The notes: generated from the letters alone by a model not told the origin. Shown: positions 20,406-28,383, counted from the stretch's first letter. The stretch is 64,000 nucleotides of DNA from Shewanella electrica (GCF_022321485.1 NZ_JAKOGG010000003.1:62001-126000); one strand, 5' to 3'. Made by a program: numbers and translations.

Positions 20406-22124
20406 ATGGCCGACAATACCATGCAGGCGAAGTCGCGGCGTGGTCCTCACTGGTTTGATGATGCCCTACTGCTGGGCATCATGGGGATCCTCGCGGCCTG
20501 TGGCCTAATCTACGAATATCTGCTGTCCCATTATGCCGGGCGCGTGCTTGGCGCCTTAGAAGCCGCCATCTACACCATGATCGGTTTGATGATTGTGTCG
20601 ATGGGCTTTGGAGCCTTTGCGGCGCGCCACATCAAATCCGCCTTTACTGGCTTTGCCATTCTCGAACTTACCGTAGCGCTGATGGGCTCGTTAGCCATTC
20701 TGGTTACCGCTGCCATCATCGGCTTTGGTCATGCGTTACCTAAAATCGTCGCGGAAACACTCGGCTTGCCGCCAGATCAACTGCCTAACGGCGGTTTCAT
20801 TGGTAGTTTTCAAGAGTGGGCGGTGTACCTACCATATGTTTGGGGCGTGTTGCTCGGCTTGATGATCGGTATGGAAATTCCGCTGATCGCGCGGGTGCGT
20901 CAAGCACTGTCGCAGGAACACCTGCTGCATAACGCCGGTACCATTTATGGCGCAGATTACATTGGTGCCGGTATCGGTGCCGCCATTTGGGTGGCGTTTA
21001 TGCTGGCGCTGGATACCCAACTAGCCGCGTCGATTACCGCCGCATTCAACCTGTTGGCAGGGCTAGTGTTTATTCTGCGTTTCCGTAAGCGCATCAAGGC
21101 GGCAAAATGGCTGCTGCTTGGCCACAGTTTTGCTGCGGGCGTGTTGCTGCTGCTCGCCACCAAAGGCCCATTCTGGGAGCAGAGCTTCAACAACCTGCTG
21201 TATCAAGACAATGTGATTTACGCCAAAGCGACCCGCTTTCAACAGATCAACTTCACCGAGCGTCTGATGGGCAATAATCTCCCGCCGGTGTACAGCTTAT
21301 ATCTCAATGGCCGCTTACAGTTTTCGTCGATTGATGAACATATCTACCACGCCTATTTGGTGCATCCCACCATGGCCGCCAGTGCGCGCCACGATAATGT
21401 TCTGGTGATTGGCGGCGGCGATGGTTTGGCGCTAAAACAGATCTTCAAGTGGCAACCTAAGCACATCACCTTGGTGGATTTGGACGAGGAAATGATTAAG
21501 CTGTTCTCCGATCCGCCAGAGGATATGCCGCAACGTTTACGCCAAGCACTACTGCAACTCAACGGTAATGCGTTTCACGATCCGCGCGTGCATGTGATGA
21601 TTGATGATGCCTTTAACGGCGTCGACAAGCTGATTGCCAAAGGCGAGAAATACGATACGGTGATTGTCGACCTGCCCGACCCATCGCACCCTGACCTCAA
21701 TAAGCTCTATTCCGATATGTTTTATCGTAAATTAGGGCAACTGCTGAGTGCCGATGGTGCGATAACCATTCAATCCACCTCACCGTACCATGCCACTAAA
21801 GCCTTCTTATCTGTCGGCAAAACATTGGCGAGTGCGGGTTTTGCCGTGAAGCAATATCATCACAACGTACCAAGTTTTGGTGAATGGGGTTGGACGATTG
21901 GCACCTTACAAGGGCAAAATGCGGAGCAACGCCTATGGCCGATGCAAGTGCTGCCAGTAGAGGACTCGTGGTTAACACCTGACTTAATCCGGGCGTCTTT
22001 TGCATTCCCCAAAGGTTTTTACAGCAAGTTGGACCAAGTGAAGGTGAACGAGTTAGGCTCGATGCAGCTGTACCATTATCACCTGCAAGCGTGGAAAGAT
22101 ACGCAGGGAATTGCCACATTTTAA
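20406..22124 (+). CDS. Membrane-bound spermidine synthase-like aminopropyltransferase
   Basis: The 572-residue protein fuses about seven membrane helices (residues 15-260) to a cytosolic spermidine-synthase-like domain (about 290-520). The S-adenosyl cofactor loop is IGGGDG at about 335-340, followed by VDLDEE and a VDLPDPSHP motif where family members bind the amine. Its reaction is probably aminopropyl transfer from decarboxylated S-adenosylmethionine to a polyamine or related amine; this is inferred, and a role as a methyltransferase cannot be excluded. Its start overlaps the DUF350 ribosome path (3-base gap, weak Shine-Dalgarno), pointing to coupled translation. Confidence 0.85.
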   Translation: MADNTMQAKSRRGPHWFDDALLLGIMGILAACGLIYEYLLSHYAGRVLGALEAAIYTMIGLMIVSMGFGAFAARHIKSAFTGFAILELTVALMGSLAILVTAAIIGFGHALPKIVAETLGLPPDQLPNGGFIGSFQEWAVYLPYVWGVLLGLMIGMEIPLIARVRQALSQEHLLHNAGTIYGADYIGAGIGAAIWVAFMLALDTQLAASITAAFNLLAGLVFILRFRKRIKAAKWLLLGHSFAAGVLLLLATKGPFWEQSFNNLLYQDNVIYAKATRFQQINFTERLMGNNLPPVYSLYLNGRLQFSSIDEHIYHAYLVHPTMAASARHDNVLVIGGGDGLALKQIFKWQPKHITLVDLDEEMIKLFSDPPEDMPQRLRQALLQLNGNAFHDPRVHVMIDDAFNGVDKLIAKGEKYDTVIVDLPDPSHPDLNKLYSDMFYRKLGQLLSADGAITIQSTSPYHATKAFLSVGKTLASAGFAVKQYHHNVPSFGEWGWTIGTLQGQNAEQRLWPMQVLPVEDSWLTPDLIRASFAFPKGFYSKLDQVKVNELGSMQLYHYHLQAWKDTQGIATF

Positions 22125-22140
22125 ATAGTCGAGATAACGC

Positions 22141-22168
22141 TTGACATATTATGTCTCAGTGTTATCTT
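22141..22168 (+). promoter_or_regulatory. Predicted promoter of the DUF2170-PspA-DUF2491 operon
   Basis: TTGACA (22141-22146) and TATCTT (22163-22168) are 16 bases apart. The start of transcription would fall near 22175, about 30 bases before the ATG at 22204. The -35 box is inside operator copy 2, and operator copy 3 lies over the expected start site, an arrangement that suits repression. Confidence 0.6.
22143..22155. promoter_or_regulatory. 13-bp palindromic operator, copy 2
   Basis: GACATATTATGTC is identical on the reverse strand to the copy at 18335-18347. It overlaps the -35 box of the DUF2170 promoter. Confidence 0.7.
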
Positions 22169-22176
22169 AAGCCACA

Positions 22177-22189
22177 GACATATTATGTC
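22177..22189. promoter_or_regulatory. 13-bp palindromic operator, copy 3
   Basis: A second exact GACATATTATGTC, centre to centre 34 bases from copy 2, or roughly three helical turns. It lies between the predicted transcription start and the AGGAAAGAG ribosome-binding site of the DUF2170 gene. Confidence 0.7.
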
Positions 22190-22203
22190 CAGCGAGGAAA
22201 GAG

Positions 22204-22617
22204 ATGAATATTCACACTATTGCCAACCATCTTAACGGGATTGGCGACGGCAGTTCTACTGGCTTTCAGTTTGACTGCTACCCCATTGATGGGGACGTGG
22301 AAGTATTGCAAGTAAATGTGGTTGGCCGTGAAGAGTTACCCATTTTTGTCTCGGTAACCGAAAGCCAAGTGCTATGCATTAGTTATCTGTGGGGTGAAGA
22401 GGAAGTAATTCCAGAGAAACGGACCGAAATGTTTGAGACGATGTTGACCTTTAACATTCCGATGCCACTATCTTCATTCGCAAAAATTGACGACAAATAC
22501 GTACTGTTTGGTGCGTTGTCGCTCGCATCCAGCATGCTGGAGATTGAACAAGAATTGTCCGTACTGTCAGACAACTGTCTGGAAGTTATCGACGAAATGG
22601 TCGACTTTTTGAAATAA
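22204..22617 (+). CDS. DUF2170 (YjfI-type) protein
   Basis: The 137-residue acidic, soluble protein matches the DUF2170/YjfI family, always found beside PspA-like YjfJ. No catalytic motif is visible; it is an alpha/beta domain (FQFDCYPIDGDVEVLQVNV, then EEVIPEKRTEMFETMLTFNIPMPLSSF) resembling small chaperone-like or secretion-chaperone folds; that is my inference. AGGAAAGAG stands before the ATG. It is the first gene after the paired operators and is followed 11 bases later by the PspA gene. Confidence 0.8.
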   Translation: MNIHTIANHLNGIGDGSSTGFQFDCYPIDGDVEVLQVNVVGREELPIFVSVTESQVLCISYLWGEEEVIPEKRTEMFETMLTFNIPMPLSSFAKIDDKYVLFGALSLASSMLEIEQELSVLSDNCLEVIDEMVDFLK

Positions 22618-22628
22618 GGATCCACATC

Positions 22629-23321
22629 ATGGGTATTCTAAATAAAATTTTAACTGCATTCCGCGGTGGCGCCACTGAAGTTGGCCAAAGCATTGTCGAC
22701 GCAAACGCTACACGTATTTTTGAACAAGAGATTCGCGACGCTGAGAAACATCTCACCAAAGCCAAACGTGAATTGACCGATGTGATGGCGAAAGAGATGC
22801 AAGCGGCACGCGAAATCGAACGCCTGAAACGCTCTATCGCTGAACATGAAGGCTATGCCACTCAAGCGCTGGAAAAAGGCAATGAGTCGCTGGCGTTGGA
22901 AGTTGCCACCAAAATTGCTGAGCTGGAACAACAGCTGGAAGAGCAGACCACTGCTAATCAAAGCTTTAGCGACCACGCAGCCCGTTTGAAAGAGCTAGTG
23001 AAGAAAACCGAACGTCAGTTGGCCGATTACCAACGTCAGCTGTCGATGGTAAAAACCACGGAAAGCGTGCAAAAAGCCACGGCATCAATCACTGACTCAT
23101 TTGCGTCAAGCAACTCTAAGCTGCTGAATGCAAAAGACTCGCTCGAACGCATCAAAGCACGTCAGCAACAGTTTGATGATCGTCTGAAAGCGTCTGAAGA
23201 GCTGGAAAACGAAAACAGTGACAAGTCGCTGAAAGCCAAACTGGCTGAAGCTGGCATCGGCGAACAAAAAAGCAGTGCCAACGACGTGCTGGAACGTTTA
23301 AAAGCTAAGAAAGGAGCCTAA
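22629..23321 (+). CDS. PspA/IM30 family protein (YjfJ-type)
   Basis: The 230-residue protein is almost wholly alpha-helical coiled coil, as in phage-shock protein A and Vipp1/IM30, which assemble into rings and rods on stressed membranes. Its N-terminus MGILNKILTAFRGGATEVGQSIVD has the amphipathic helix used for membrane binding. The long coiled coil runs from about residue 30 to 160; the tail is charged and ends in KLAEAGIGEQKSSANDVLERLKAKKGA-like sequence. No pspF, pspB or pspC is adjacent, so it belongs to the YjfJ branch. AAGGA precedes the ATG at 8 bases. The next gene starts 2 bases after its stop. Confidence 0.9.
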   Translation: MGILNKILTAFRGGATEVGQSIVDANATRIFEQEIRDAEKHLTKAKRELTDVMAKEMQAAREIERLKRSIAEHEGYATQALEKGNESLALEVATKIAELEQQLEEQTTANQSFSDHAARLKELVKKTERQLADYQRQLSMVKTTESVQKATASITDSFASSNSKLLNAKDSLERIKARQQQFDDRLKASEELENENSDKSLKAKLAEAGIGEQKSSANDVLERLKAKKGA

Positions 23322-23323
23322 GG

Positions 23324-23977
23324 ATGGGCTTCTTTGGCAAGCTGTTTGGTAACGATGATGAACCGCCAGCACGGAAGCTGAATCATCCATCACAACTCAA
23401 CGTGGGTGACATGATCACCCTCGATGACAGCTTTGCCCTGCCCCCGCAGCTGCGGGGGCAGCAATTGCGCGTTGAGATGGTCAATACTTACGAATTTGAA
23501 CGCGAACACACTCCGGAATGGGTGCTCAAAGGGAAACTTGGTGATACTCTGTTTATGGGACTCGATGATGACGATGAAGTCTGGTTGAGTTTCTCCATAA
23601 AACTGCCGCGTGCTGATGTAGAAGCCTTGTTCGATATGGATGCCTTTGCTGAGATTTTTGCAGAGCCAGGAGAAGCTGAGCTAACTCCGCTGCCACTCAC
23701 CAAAGACAGTGAAATATTTGCACAATGGCTGGGCGAGCAGTACTACCAAACAGGGTTCGCACGGTTTGGATATTTCCACAAAAAAGATTACCGCAATGGT
23801 AAACCTTCGCAATATGTGGAAAATAATCCCGGTGAACCCTTTGAATCCTATGAGTTATTGGATAGCCAAGAATCTCACGCCATCGAGATCGAAGTGTATG
23901 AAGGCGGTGACACAGATGTCATGCTGACGCTCTATCGACCGTTGAGTGATATTCGAGAATATTGGCCCGGAGATTAG
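23324..23977 (+). CDS. DUF2491 (YjfK-type) protein
   Basis: The 217-residue, acidic soluble protein matches the DUF2491/YjfK family. It begins MGFFGKLFGNDDEPPARKLNHP and contains GDMITLDD, WLSFSIKLPRADVEALFDMD and YFHKKDYRNGKPSQYVENNP. No catalytic residues stand out. It sits between PspA and the small RHH-like gene, with the Shine-Dalgarno AAAGGAG overlapping the end of PspA. A perfect 24-base GC-rich palindrome lies inside the coding region at 23438-23461. Function unknown; membrane-stress role is inferred from context. Confidence 0.82.
   Translation: MGFFGKLFGNDDEPPARKLNHPSQLNVGDMITLDDSFALPPQLRGQQLRVEMVNTYEFEREHTPEWVLKGKLGDTLFMGLDDDDEVWLSFSIKLPRADVEALFDMDAFAEIFAEPGEAELTPLPLTKDSEIFAQWLGEQYYQTGFARFGYFHKKDYRNGKPSQYVENNPGEPFESYELLDSQESHAIEIEVYEGGDTDVMLTLYRPLSDIREYWPGD
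23438..23461. repeat. Perfect 24-bp palindrome within the DUF2491 gene
   Basis: The half-site CTGCCCCCGCAG (23438-23449) is followed at once by its exact reverse complement CTGCGGGGGCAG (23450-23461). In mRNA it would form a very stable GC stem, about 115 bases into the gene, using codons such as CCC, CGG and GGG that are rare nearby. Confidence 0.85.
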
Positions 23978-23983
23978 AGACGA

Positions 23984-24313
23984 ATGAGTAAAGACCACCC
24001 ATTACCGGAAACTTGGCTGCAAAACCAAAAAGCCGCCAAGGCCACCCAGGTCGCGTTTGACCTAGATGAACATTTCCAGTATTCCATCCGCAAAGCCGCG
24101 TTGGATCGGGGGGTCAGCCCATCAGATCAAATCCGCATGATTTTGGGGCTCAGCGTATCACGCCGCCCCAAACGTCCTCGCCTTACCGTCTCGCTCAGTG
24201 CTGAAGATTACGTCATGCTCGCCGAAAAATATGGTCTTCCTGCCGATGCGCAACTGGATATCAAAAAACGTGTGTTAGAAGATTTGGTCGATTACGTTAA
24301 CGAACAAAAATAA
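23984..24313 (+). CDS. Small protein with two ribbon-helix-helix-like halves
   Basis: The 109-residue protein seems to contain two related units. The first is TQVAFDLDEHFQYSIRKAALDRGVSPSDQIRMIL (residues about 21-53 region) and the second LTVSLSAEDYVMLAEKYGLP followed by a helix (about 65-105). Each has a short strand and two helices, as in Arc/MetJ-type ribbon-helix-helix DNA-binding proteins. The family is not one I can name. It begins 6 bases after DUF2491 and is therefore in the operon. It is a candidate for the protein that binds the 13-bp palindromes; that is inference only. Confidence 0.7.
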   Translation: MSKDHPLPETWLQNQKAAKATQVAFDLDEHFQYSIRKAALDRGVSPSDQIRMILGLSVSRRPKRPRLTVSLSAEDYVMLAEKYGLPADAQLDIKKRVLEDLVDYVNEQK

Positions 24314-24376
24314 ACTCATTTACAGTTAGGCTAATAATTTCTAACCTAGTTTTACCCGACACAAACACTACAACTT

Positions 24377-25195
24377 ATGGCCACCAAACATCGCTGGAAC
24401 ATTGGTAAAGAACTCGTCAGCCCCTTTGAGTTAGCGATGATGCTGTTGTCGTTTATCTCCGTCATCTTAATCTTGGTGATGGTGTTGGTGCCGATGGACA
24501 AGGAAACTAAGCGGTTACTGTTTCTGATTGATAGTGGTATCTGTGTCATCTTCCTGCTCAATTTCTTCGTCGGCTTGATTCGAGCCGACCATAAAATCAA
24601 ATATCTACAACTGCACTGGATTGATTTCATTGCCAGTATTCCGGCGATTGAGCCACTACGCCTAGCCAGATTATTCCAAATCCTGCGTGTAATACGCCTG
24701 ATCCGCATGAGCCGCTCACTGATCGGCATGCTGGTTAAACAGCGCCGCCAAGCTACCTTAGCTAGCTTGATGGTTGCCATGGTTACCATCATGGCCTTTT
24801 CATCAGTGCTGATGCTGTTGGTTGAGAATGGTGTGCCGGGTGCCAACATAAAATCAGCAGAAGATGCCATCTGGTGGTCATTAGTGACCATCTCCACGGT
24901 CGGTTACGGTGATTTTTACCCAGTGACCACGGTTGGTCATGTGATTGGCGGGGTGGTGATTGTCTGCGGTGTGAGTTTCTTCGGGGTGATTTCGGGTTAT
25001 ATGGCGTCGATTTTTGTCGCGCCTGACGAACAGGAGCAGTTGGCATCACAGCGTAAAGAGATGCGCGAAGAGATGGATGTGGTGCTCAAACGCATGGAAC
25101 ACAATCAGCAGCAGATGATGCAAGAGATTGCTGAACTGAAAACGGCGCTTTACCAAGCCACGCCATCGGAACAGCAACCTCCATCGTCAAACTGA
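24377..25195 (+). CDS. Voltage-gated-type potassium channel
   Basis: The 272-residue membrane protein has six helices, S1 near 18-40, an arginine-rich S4-like segment at about 97-116 (RLARLFQILRVIRLIRMSRS), and a pore loop with the K+ selectivity filter TVGYGD at 174-179. The C-terminal tail (about 215-260) is charged coiled coil (EEMDVVLKRMEHNQQQMMQEIAEL). It should pass K+ in response to voltage. It lies 63 bases after the RHH-like gene with no clear Shine-Dalgarno, so it may be read from the same transcript with low efficiency. It converges with ygiF. Confidence 0.88.
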   Translation: MATKHRWNIGKELVSPFELAMMLLSFISVILILVMVLVPMDKETKRLLFLIDSGICVIFLLNFFVGLIRADHKIKYLQLHWIDFIASIPAIEPLRLARLFQILRVIRLIRMSRSLIGMLVKQRRQATLASLMVAMVTIMAFSSVLMLLVENGVPGANIKSAEDAIWWSLVTISTVGYGDFYPVTTVGHVIGGVVIVCGVSFFGVISGYMASIFVAPDEQEQLASQRKEMREEMDVVLKRMEHNQQQMMQEIAELKTALYQATPSEQQPPSSN

Positions 25196-25214
25196 TCAGC
25201 ACATTAGCTAAGCA

Positions 25215-26177
25215 TTAAGCCGCTAACACCAACGCCAACAAGCGCAACTGCAACTGACCATAATACAGCTGCTGTTGTAGCAATTTAAGCCGCGCAGCGG
25301 CGGTTAACTCACTATCCACCTGCAACTCGCCAATCAACCATAAGCTCTGTTCGGCAATTGCCTCATCTAAGGCATCCTGCTGCAATACTCGTGGTAGTTG
25401 TGCCAGCAATTCCGCCAGCCACAGCCAATACTGCTGCGACTTCCCTGTATCGTCAGCAAAAGCAAAAATCGCCTCTTCCAACGTTTGCCACTCAGCCAAC
25501 AAACTTGCCACGGTTAGCTGTTCAAATTGCGGAGCTTTGGGTGCTGCCAAGGTTTGCTGTCCGGCTAAGCGATAACCGCGCTGTGCTTTACTGGCGCGAC
25601 CTAAACGCACGGGCACCGCACGGGCCACTTGCATCGCTAGCGTTAATAACGCGCTAGCTTCGCCACTAAATAATTCAAATTCGACTTCACAAATCGGCGT
25701 TTGTTGCGCACCAGCACGGATATCACCTTGGTCAAATGCCACCTCAACTTGGGCGTGTTGCTGTTGAATGAGCCAAGTAGTGCGCTGAAAATCTGTACTG
25801 AAGAGGCAACTTAGTGCCTGCTGTAATTGCGAAATATCGGTGCCAGCCGGCCAGATCTCTGCTGGAAATAACGCCAGTTGCGGCTGTTCATCGTGAATGG
25901 TGACATTATATTCAGGACGGCTATGCAAACCGCCAATCACCTGCCCTGCGGTTTTTATGGTCTGTTCTAGCGCCCCGTTACAGCCGCGGACGCGCAAGCC
26001 CATCTCAAGTTGGCGCAGGGCCAAATTGGGGGTATCAAAATAGCGGTTAACCAGTAACTTTTCTTGCCCTTGGTTTGTTCCAGCCAATTGATTTATAGCG
26101 GCTTTTAAAGAGGAAACCTGCTCAGGTTCGAGCATGAGTTTGAGTTCAATTTCTTGTAGTTGTTGTTCATTTGGCAT
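25215..26177 (-). CDS. ygiF: CYTH-domain inorganic triphosphatase (YgiF-type)
   Basis: The product begins MPNEQQLQEIELKLML; ExExK is the metal/triphosphate motif of CYTH enzymes, which form a beta-barrel tunnel over about residues 8-210. E. coli YgiF hydrolyses inorganic triphosphate and has a longer C-terminal CHAD helical domain; here only about 110 residues of helical CHAD-like sequence follow, so the total is 320 (against about 430). The start is uncertain: an ATG at 26216 and the ATG pair at 26201 and 26198 are open in frame; I chose 26177 because homologues begin just before EIELK. The promoter would face the Pho box. Confidence 0.8.
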   Translation of the reverse strand: MPNEQQLQEIELKLMLEPEQVSSLKAAINQLAGTNQGQEKLLVNRYFDTPNLALRQLEMGLRVRGCNGALEQTIKTAGQVIGGLHSRPEYNVTIHDEQPQLALFPAEIWPAGTDISQLQQALSCLFSTDFQRTTWLIQQQHAQVEVAFDQGDIRAGAQQTPICEVEFELFSGEASALLTLAMQVARAVPVRLGRASKAQRGYRLAGQQTLAAPKAPQFEQLTVASLLAEWQTLEEAIFAFADDTGKSQQYWLWLAELLAQLPRVLQQDALDEAIAEQSLWLIGELQVDSELTAAARLKLLQQQLYYGQLQLRLLALVLAA

Positions 26178-26233
26178 GCGATTCTTAGCCCATTTCATCA
26201 TTAAATATTCATGCAACTGTCATATAGATCGGT

Positions 26234-26265
26234 AAATGTCACACAATTGTCATAAAACTGTCTTA
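26234..26265 (+). promoter_or_regulatory. Pho box before the DUF47-pit operon
   Basis: Three direct repeats, TGTCA (26237-26241), TGTCA (26248-26252) and TGTCT (26259-26263), sit exactly 11 bases apart with A/T-rich spacers. The PhoB consensus is CTGTCAT repeats at this spacing. A further CTGTCAT lies at 26217-26223. The box is about 140 bases before the DUF47 ATG. It also lies near the start of the divergent ygiF gene. Confidence 0.75.
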
Positions 26266-26405
26266 CGCTCTGCGACCTTGATATATAACCCAAATACATT
26301 AAAACTGTTATTCGGTAGTAAAAATCACAGTTTCAATAAGCGGACGCATGGGGTAACATTCGCCCGCGTTTCCAATTGTGGAATAAGCTGAGTAGGTAAA
26401 CGGCT

Positions 26406-27086
26406 ATGCCAGTAAACTCTATTTTAGGCGTGTTCGCCAAGTCGCCAATTAAACCGCTGCAAGAGCACATTGACAAAGTATACGATTGTGCCTCTTTGCT
26501 GGTACCTTTTTTTGAGGCTACTATCGCCGGTGATTGGGATAGTGCACTCACCATCCGCAAAACCATCAGTCAGGAAGAGAAAGACGCTGATACCTTGAAG
26601 CGTGAAATCCGCCTGACATTGCCCGGTGGTTTGTTTATGCCTGTTGAACGAACTGATCTGTTGGAACTATTGACCCAGCAGGACAAAATCGCCAACAAGG
26701 CTAAAGATATTTCAGGTCGAATTATCGGCCGCCAACTGCTTGTCCCGCAAGCTATCCAAACTCCCTTCATCGCCTATCTGCAGCGCTGTCTCGATGCTGT
26801 TGCCTTGGCAAAAGAAGCGATTAATGAACTTGACGATCTGCTTGAAGCGGGCTTTCGTGGCCGTGAAGTCGAGCTGGTTGCCAAAATGATTAGCGAGCTT
26901 GATGTCATTGAAGAAGATACTGACGAACTGCAAATTCAGGTTCGCCGGCAACTTTATGCGCTTGAAGCAGGCTTAAGTCCAGTTGACGTGATGTTCCTGT
27001 ACAAGATCATTGAGTGGGTCGGGGATCTTGCAGATCTCGCGGAACGCGTTGGTTCTCGTCTCGAGCTAATGCTCGCTCGCGTCTAA
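26406..27086 (+). CDS. DUF47 (TIGR00153) phosphate-transport accessory protein
   Basis: The 226-residue helical protein is of the PhoU-like DUF47 family, which accompanies Pit transporters. It begins MPVNSILGVFAKSPIKPLQEHIDKVYDC and consists of long helices; the conserved EEKDADTLKREIR and the DELQIQVRRQL motifs match the two PhoU-like three-helix bundles that bind metal. Its role is probably to regulate the adjacent Pit transporter. It is preceded by a Pho box and followed 28 bases later by pit. Confidence 0.88.
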   Translation: MPVNSILGVFAKSPIKPLQEHIDKVYDCASLLVPFFEATIAGDWDSALTIRKTISQEEKDADTLKREIRLTLPGGLFMPVERTDLLELLTQQDKIANKAKDISGRIIGRQLLVPQAIQTPFIAYLQRCLDAVALAKEAINELDDLLEAGFRGREVELVAKMISELDVIEEDTDELQIQVRRQLYALEAGLSPVDVMFLYKIIEWVGDLADLAERVGSRLELMLARV

Positions 27087-27114
27087 AAAAGAATAACTTT
27101 CACAAGGTTACAGT

Positions 27115-28383
27115 ATGGTTGAGGTATTAGTAACTAACGGTCCATGGTTGATCGGAATTGCTGCGCTCTTTGGATTTCTTATGGCTTGGGGTATTGGAGC
27201 CAACGACGTAGCGAATGCGATGGGCACTTCAGTAGGTGCCAACGCAGTAACCATAAAGCAAGCGATTTTTATTGCCATGATCTTCGAATTTGCTGGGGCA
27301 TACCTCGCAGGGGGTGAAGTCACCAGCACAATTCGCAACGGTATTATCGATTCCCATTACTTTACCGACTCACCTGAGCTGTTGGTGTACGGTATGATCG
27401 CCTCGCTGTTAGCAGCGGGTATTTGGTTGGTTGCAGCATCAGCACTGGGCTGGCCAGTATCAACCACGCACTCTATTGTTGGTGCCATCATCGGCTTTGC
27501 GGCAGTGGGTGTGGGTTACGAGTCAGTCTCTTGGGGGCAAGTTGTCGGCATCGTCGGCTCTTGGATTATCACCCCGGCTATTTCAGGTTTCATCGCATTT
27601 ACGATTTTCCAAAGCGTACAACGGTTGATCTTCAACACTGATGATCCACTGAAAAACGCCAAAAAATATGTGCCGTTTTACATGGGCATCGCCGCGTTTG
27701 TGATGTCTTTGGTGACTATCACCAAAGGTCTGAAGCACGTTGGTTTGAAACTGTCGCCAACAGAATCCTACCTGATGGCATTAGCCATTGCTGTAGTGGT
27801 TGGCGTTATCGGTAAGATTGTTATCTCTCGTTTGAAAATGAGCGATAAATCTGGCCGCCAAGCTAACTATAACAACGTCGAGCGCGTGTTTGGCGTGCTG
27901 ATGATTGTGACGGCATGTTGTATGGCATTCGCCCACGGTTCTAACGACGTTGCTAACGCCATTGGCCCATTGGCGGCGGTCGTATCTGTAGTAAGCAGCG
28001 GCGGTGAAATTGCCAGTAAATCAGCCTTGGTGTGGTGGATTCTGCCACTGGGTGCCTTTGGTATTGTGTGTGGTCTGGCTATCTTTGGTAAGCGCGTTAT
28101 GCAAACCATTGGTAAAAACATCACTCACTTGACCCCAAGCCGTGGTTTTGCGGCTGAGCTGGCAGCGGCCAGTACTGTAGTTATCGCTTCGGGTACAGGT
28201 TTACCAATCTCCACCACCCAAACGTTAGTTGGTGCGGTGCTAGGTGTGGGCATGGCGCGTGGTATTGCGGCAATCAACATCGGTGTTGTGCGTAACATCG
28301 TCGTATCTTGGGTGGTCACGCTGCCTGCCGGTGCGGGGTTATCTATCCTGTTCTTCTTCACCATCAAAGGTGTGTTCAGCTAA
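27115..28383 (+). CDS. pitA: Low-affinity inorganic phosphate transporter Pit
   Basis: The 422-residue inner-membrane protein moves metal-phosphate complexes with protons. It has about ten helices and the two PD001131-type repeats of the family: GANDVANAMGTSVGA near residue 25-40 and GSNDVANAIGPLAAVV near residue 277. Matching repeats in both halves show the inverted internal symmetry. It is co-transcribed with the DUF47 gene and should be induced under phosphate limitation through the Pho box. AAGG precedes the ATG by 8 bases. Confidence 0.93.
   Translation: MVEVLVTNGPWLIGIAALFGFLMAWGIGANDVANAMGTSVGANAVTIKQAIFIAMIFEFAGAYLAGGEVTSTIRNGIIDSHYFTDSPELLVYGMIASLLAAGIWLVAASALGWPVSTTHSIVGAIIGFAAVGVGYESVSWGQVVGIVGSWIITPAISGFIAFTIFQSVQRLIFNTDDPLKNAKKYVPFYMGIAAFVMSLVTITKGLKHVGLKLSPTESYLMALAIAVVVGVIGKIVISRLKMSDKSGRQANYNNVERVFGVLMIVTACCMAFAHGSNDVANAIGPLAAVVSVVSSGGEIASKSALVWWILPLGAFGIVCGLAIFGKRVMQTIGKNITHLTPSRGFAAELAAASTVVIASGTGLPISTTQTLVGAVLGVGMARGIAAINIGVVRNIVVSWVVTLPAGAGLSILFFFTIKGVFS

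Noticed and set aside
24352-24897. 181-codon minus-strand frame over the K+ channel gene
   Set aside because: Complement of the channel gene, whose TVGYGD filter is unambiguous.
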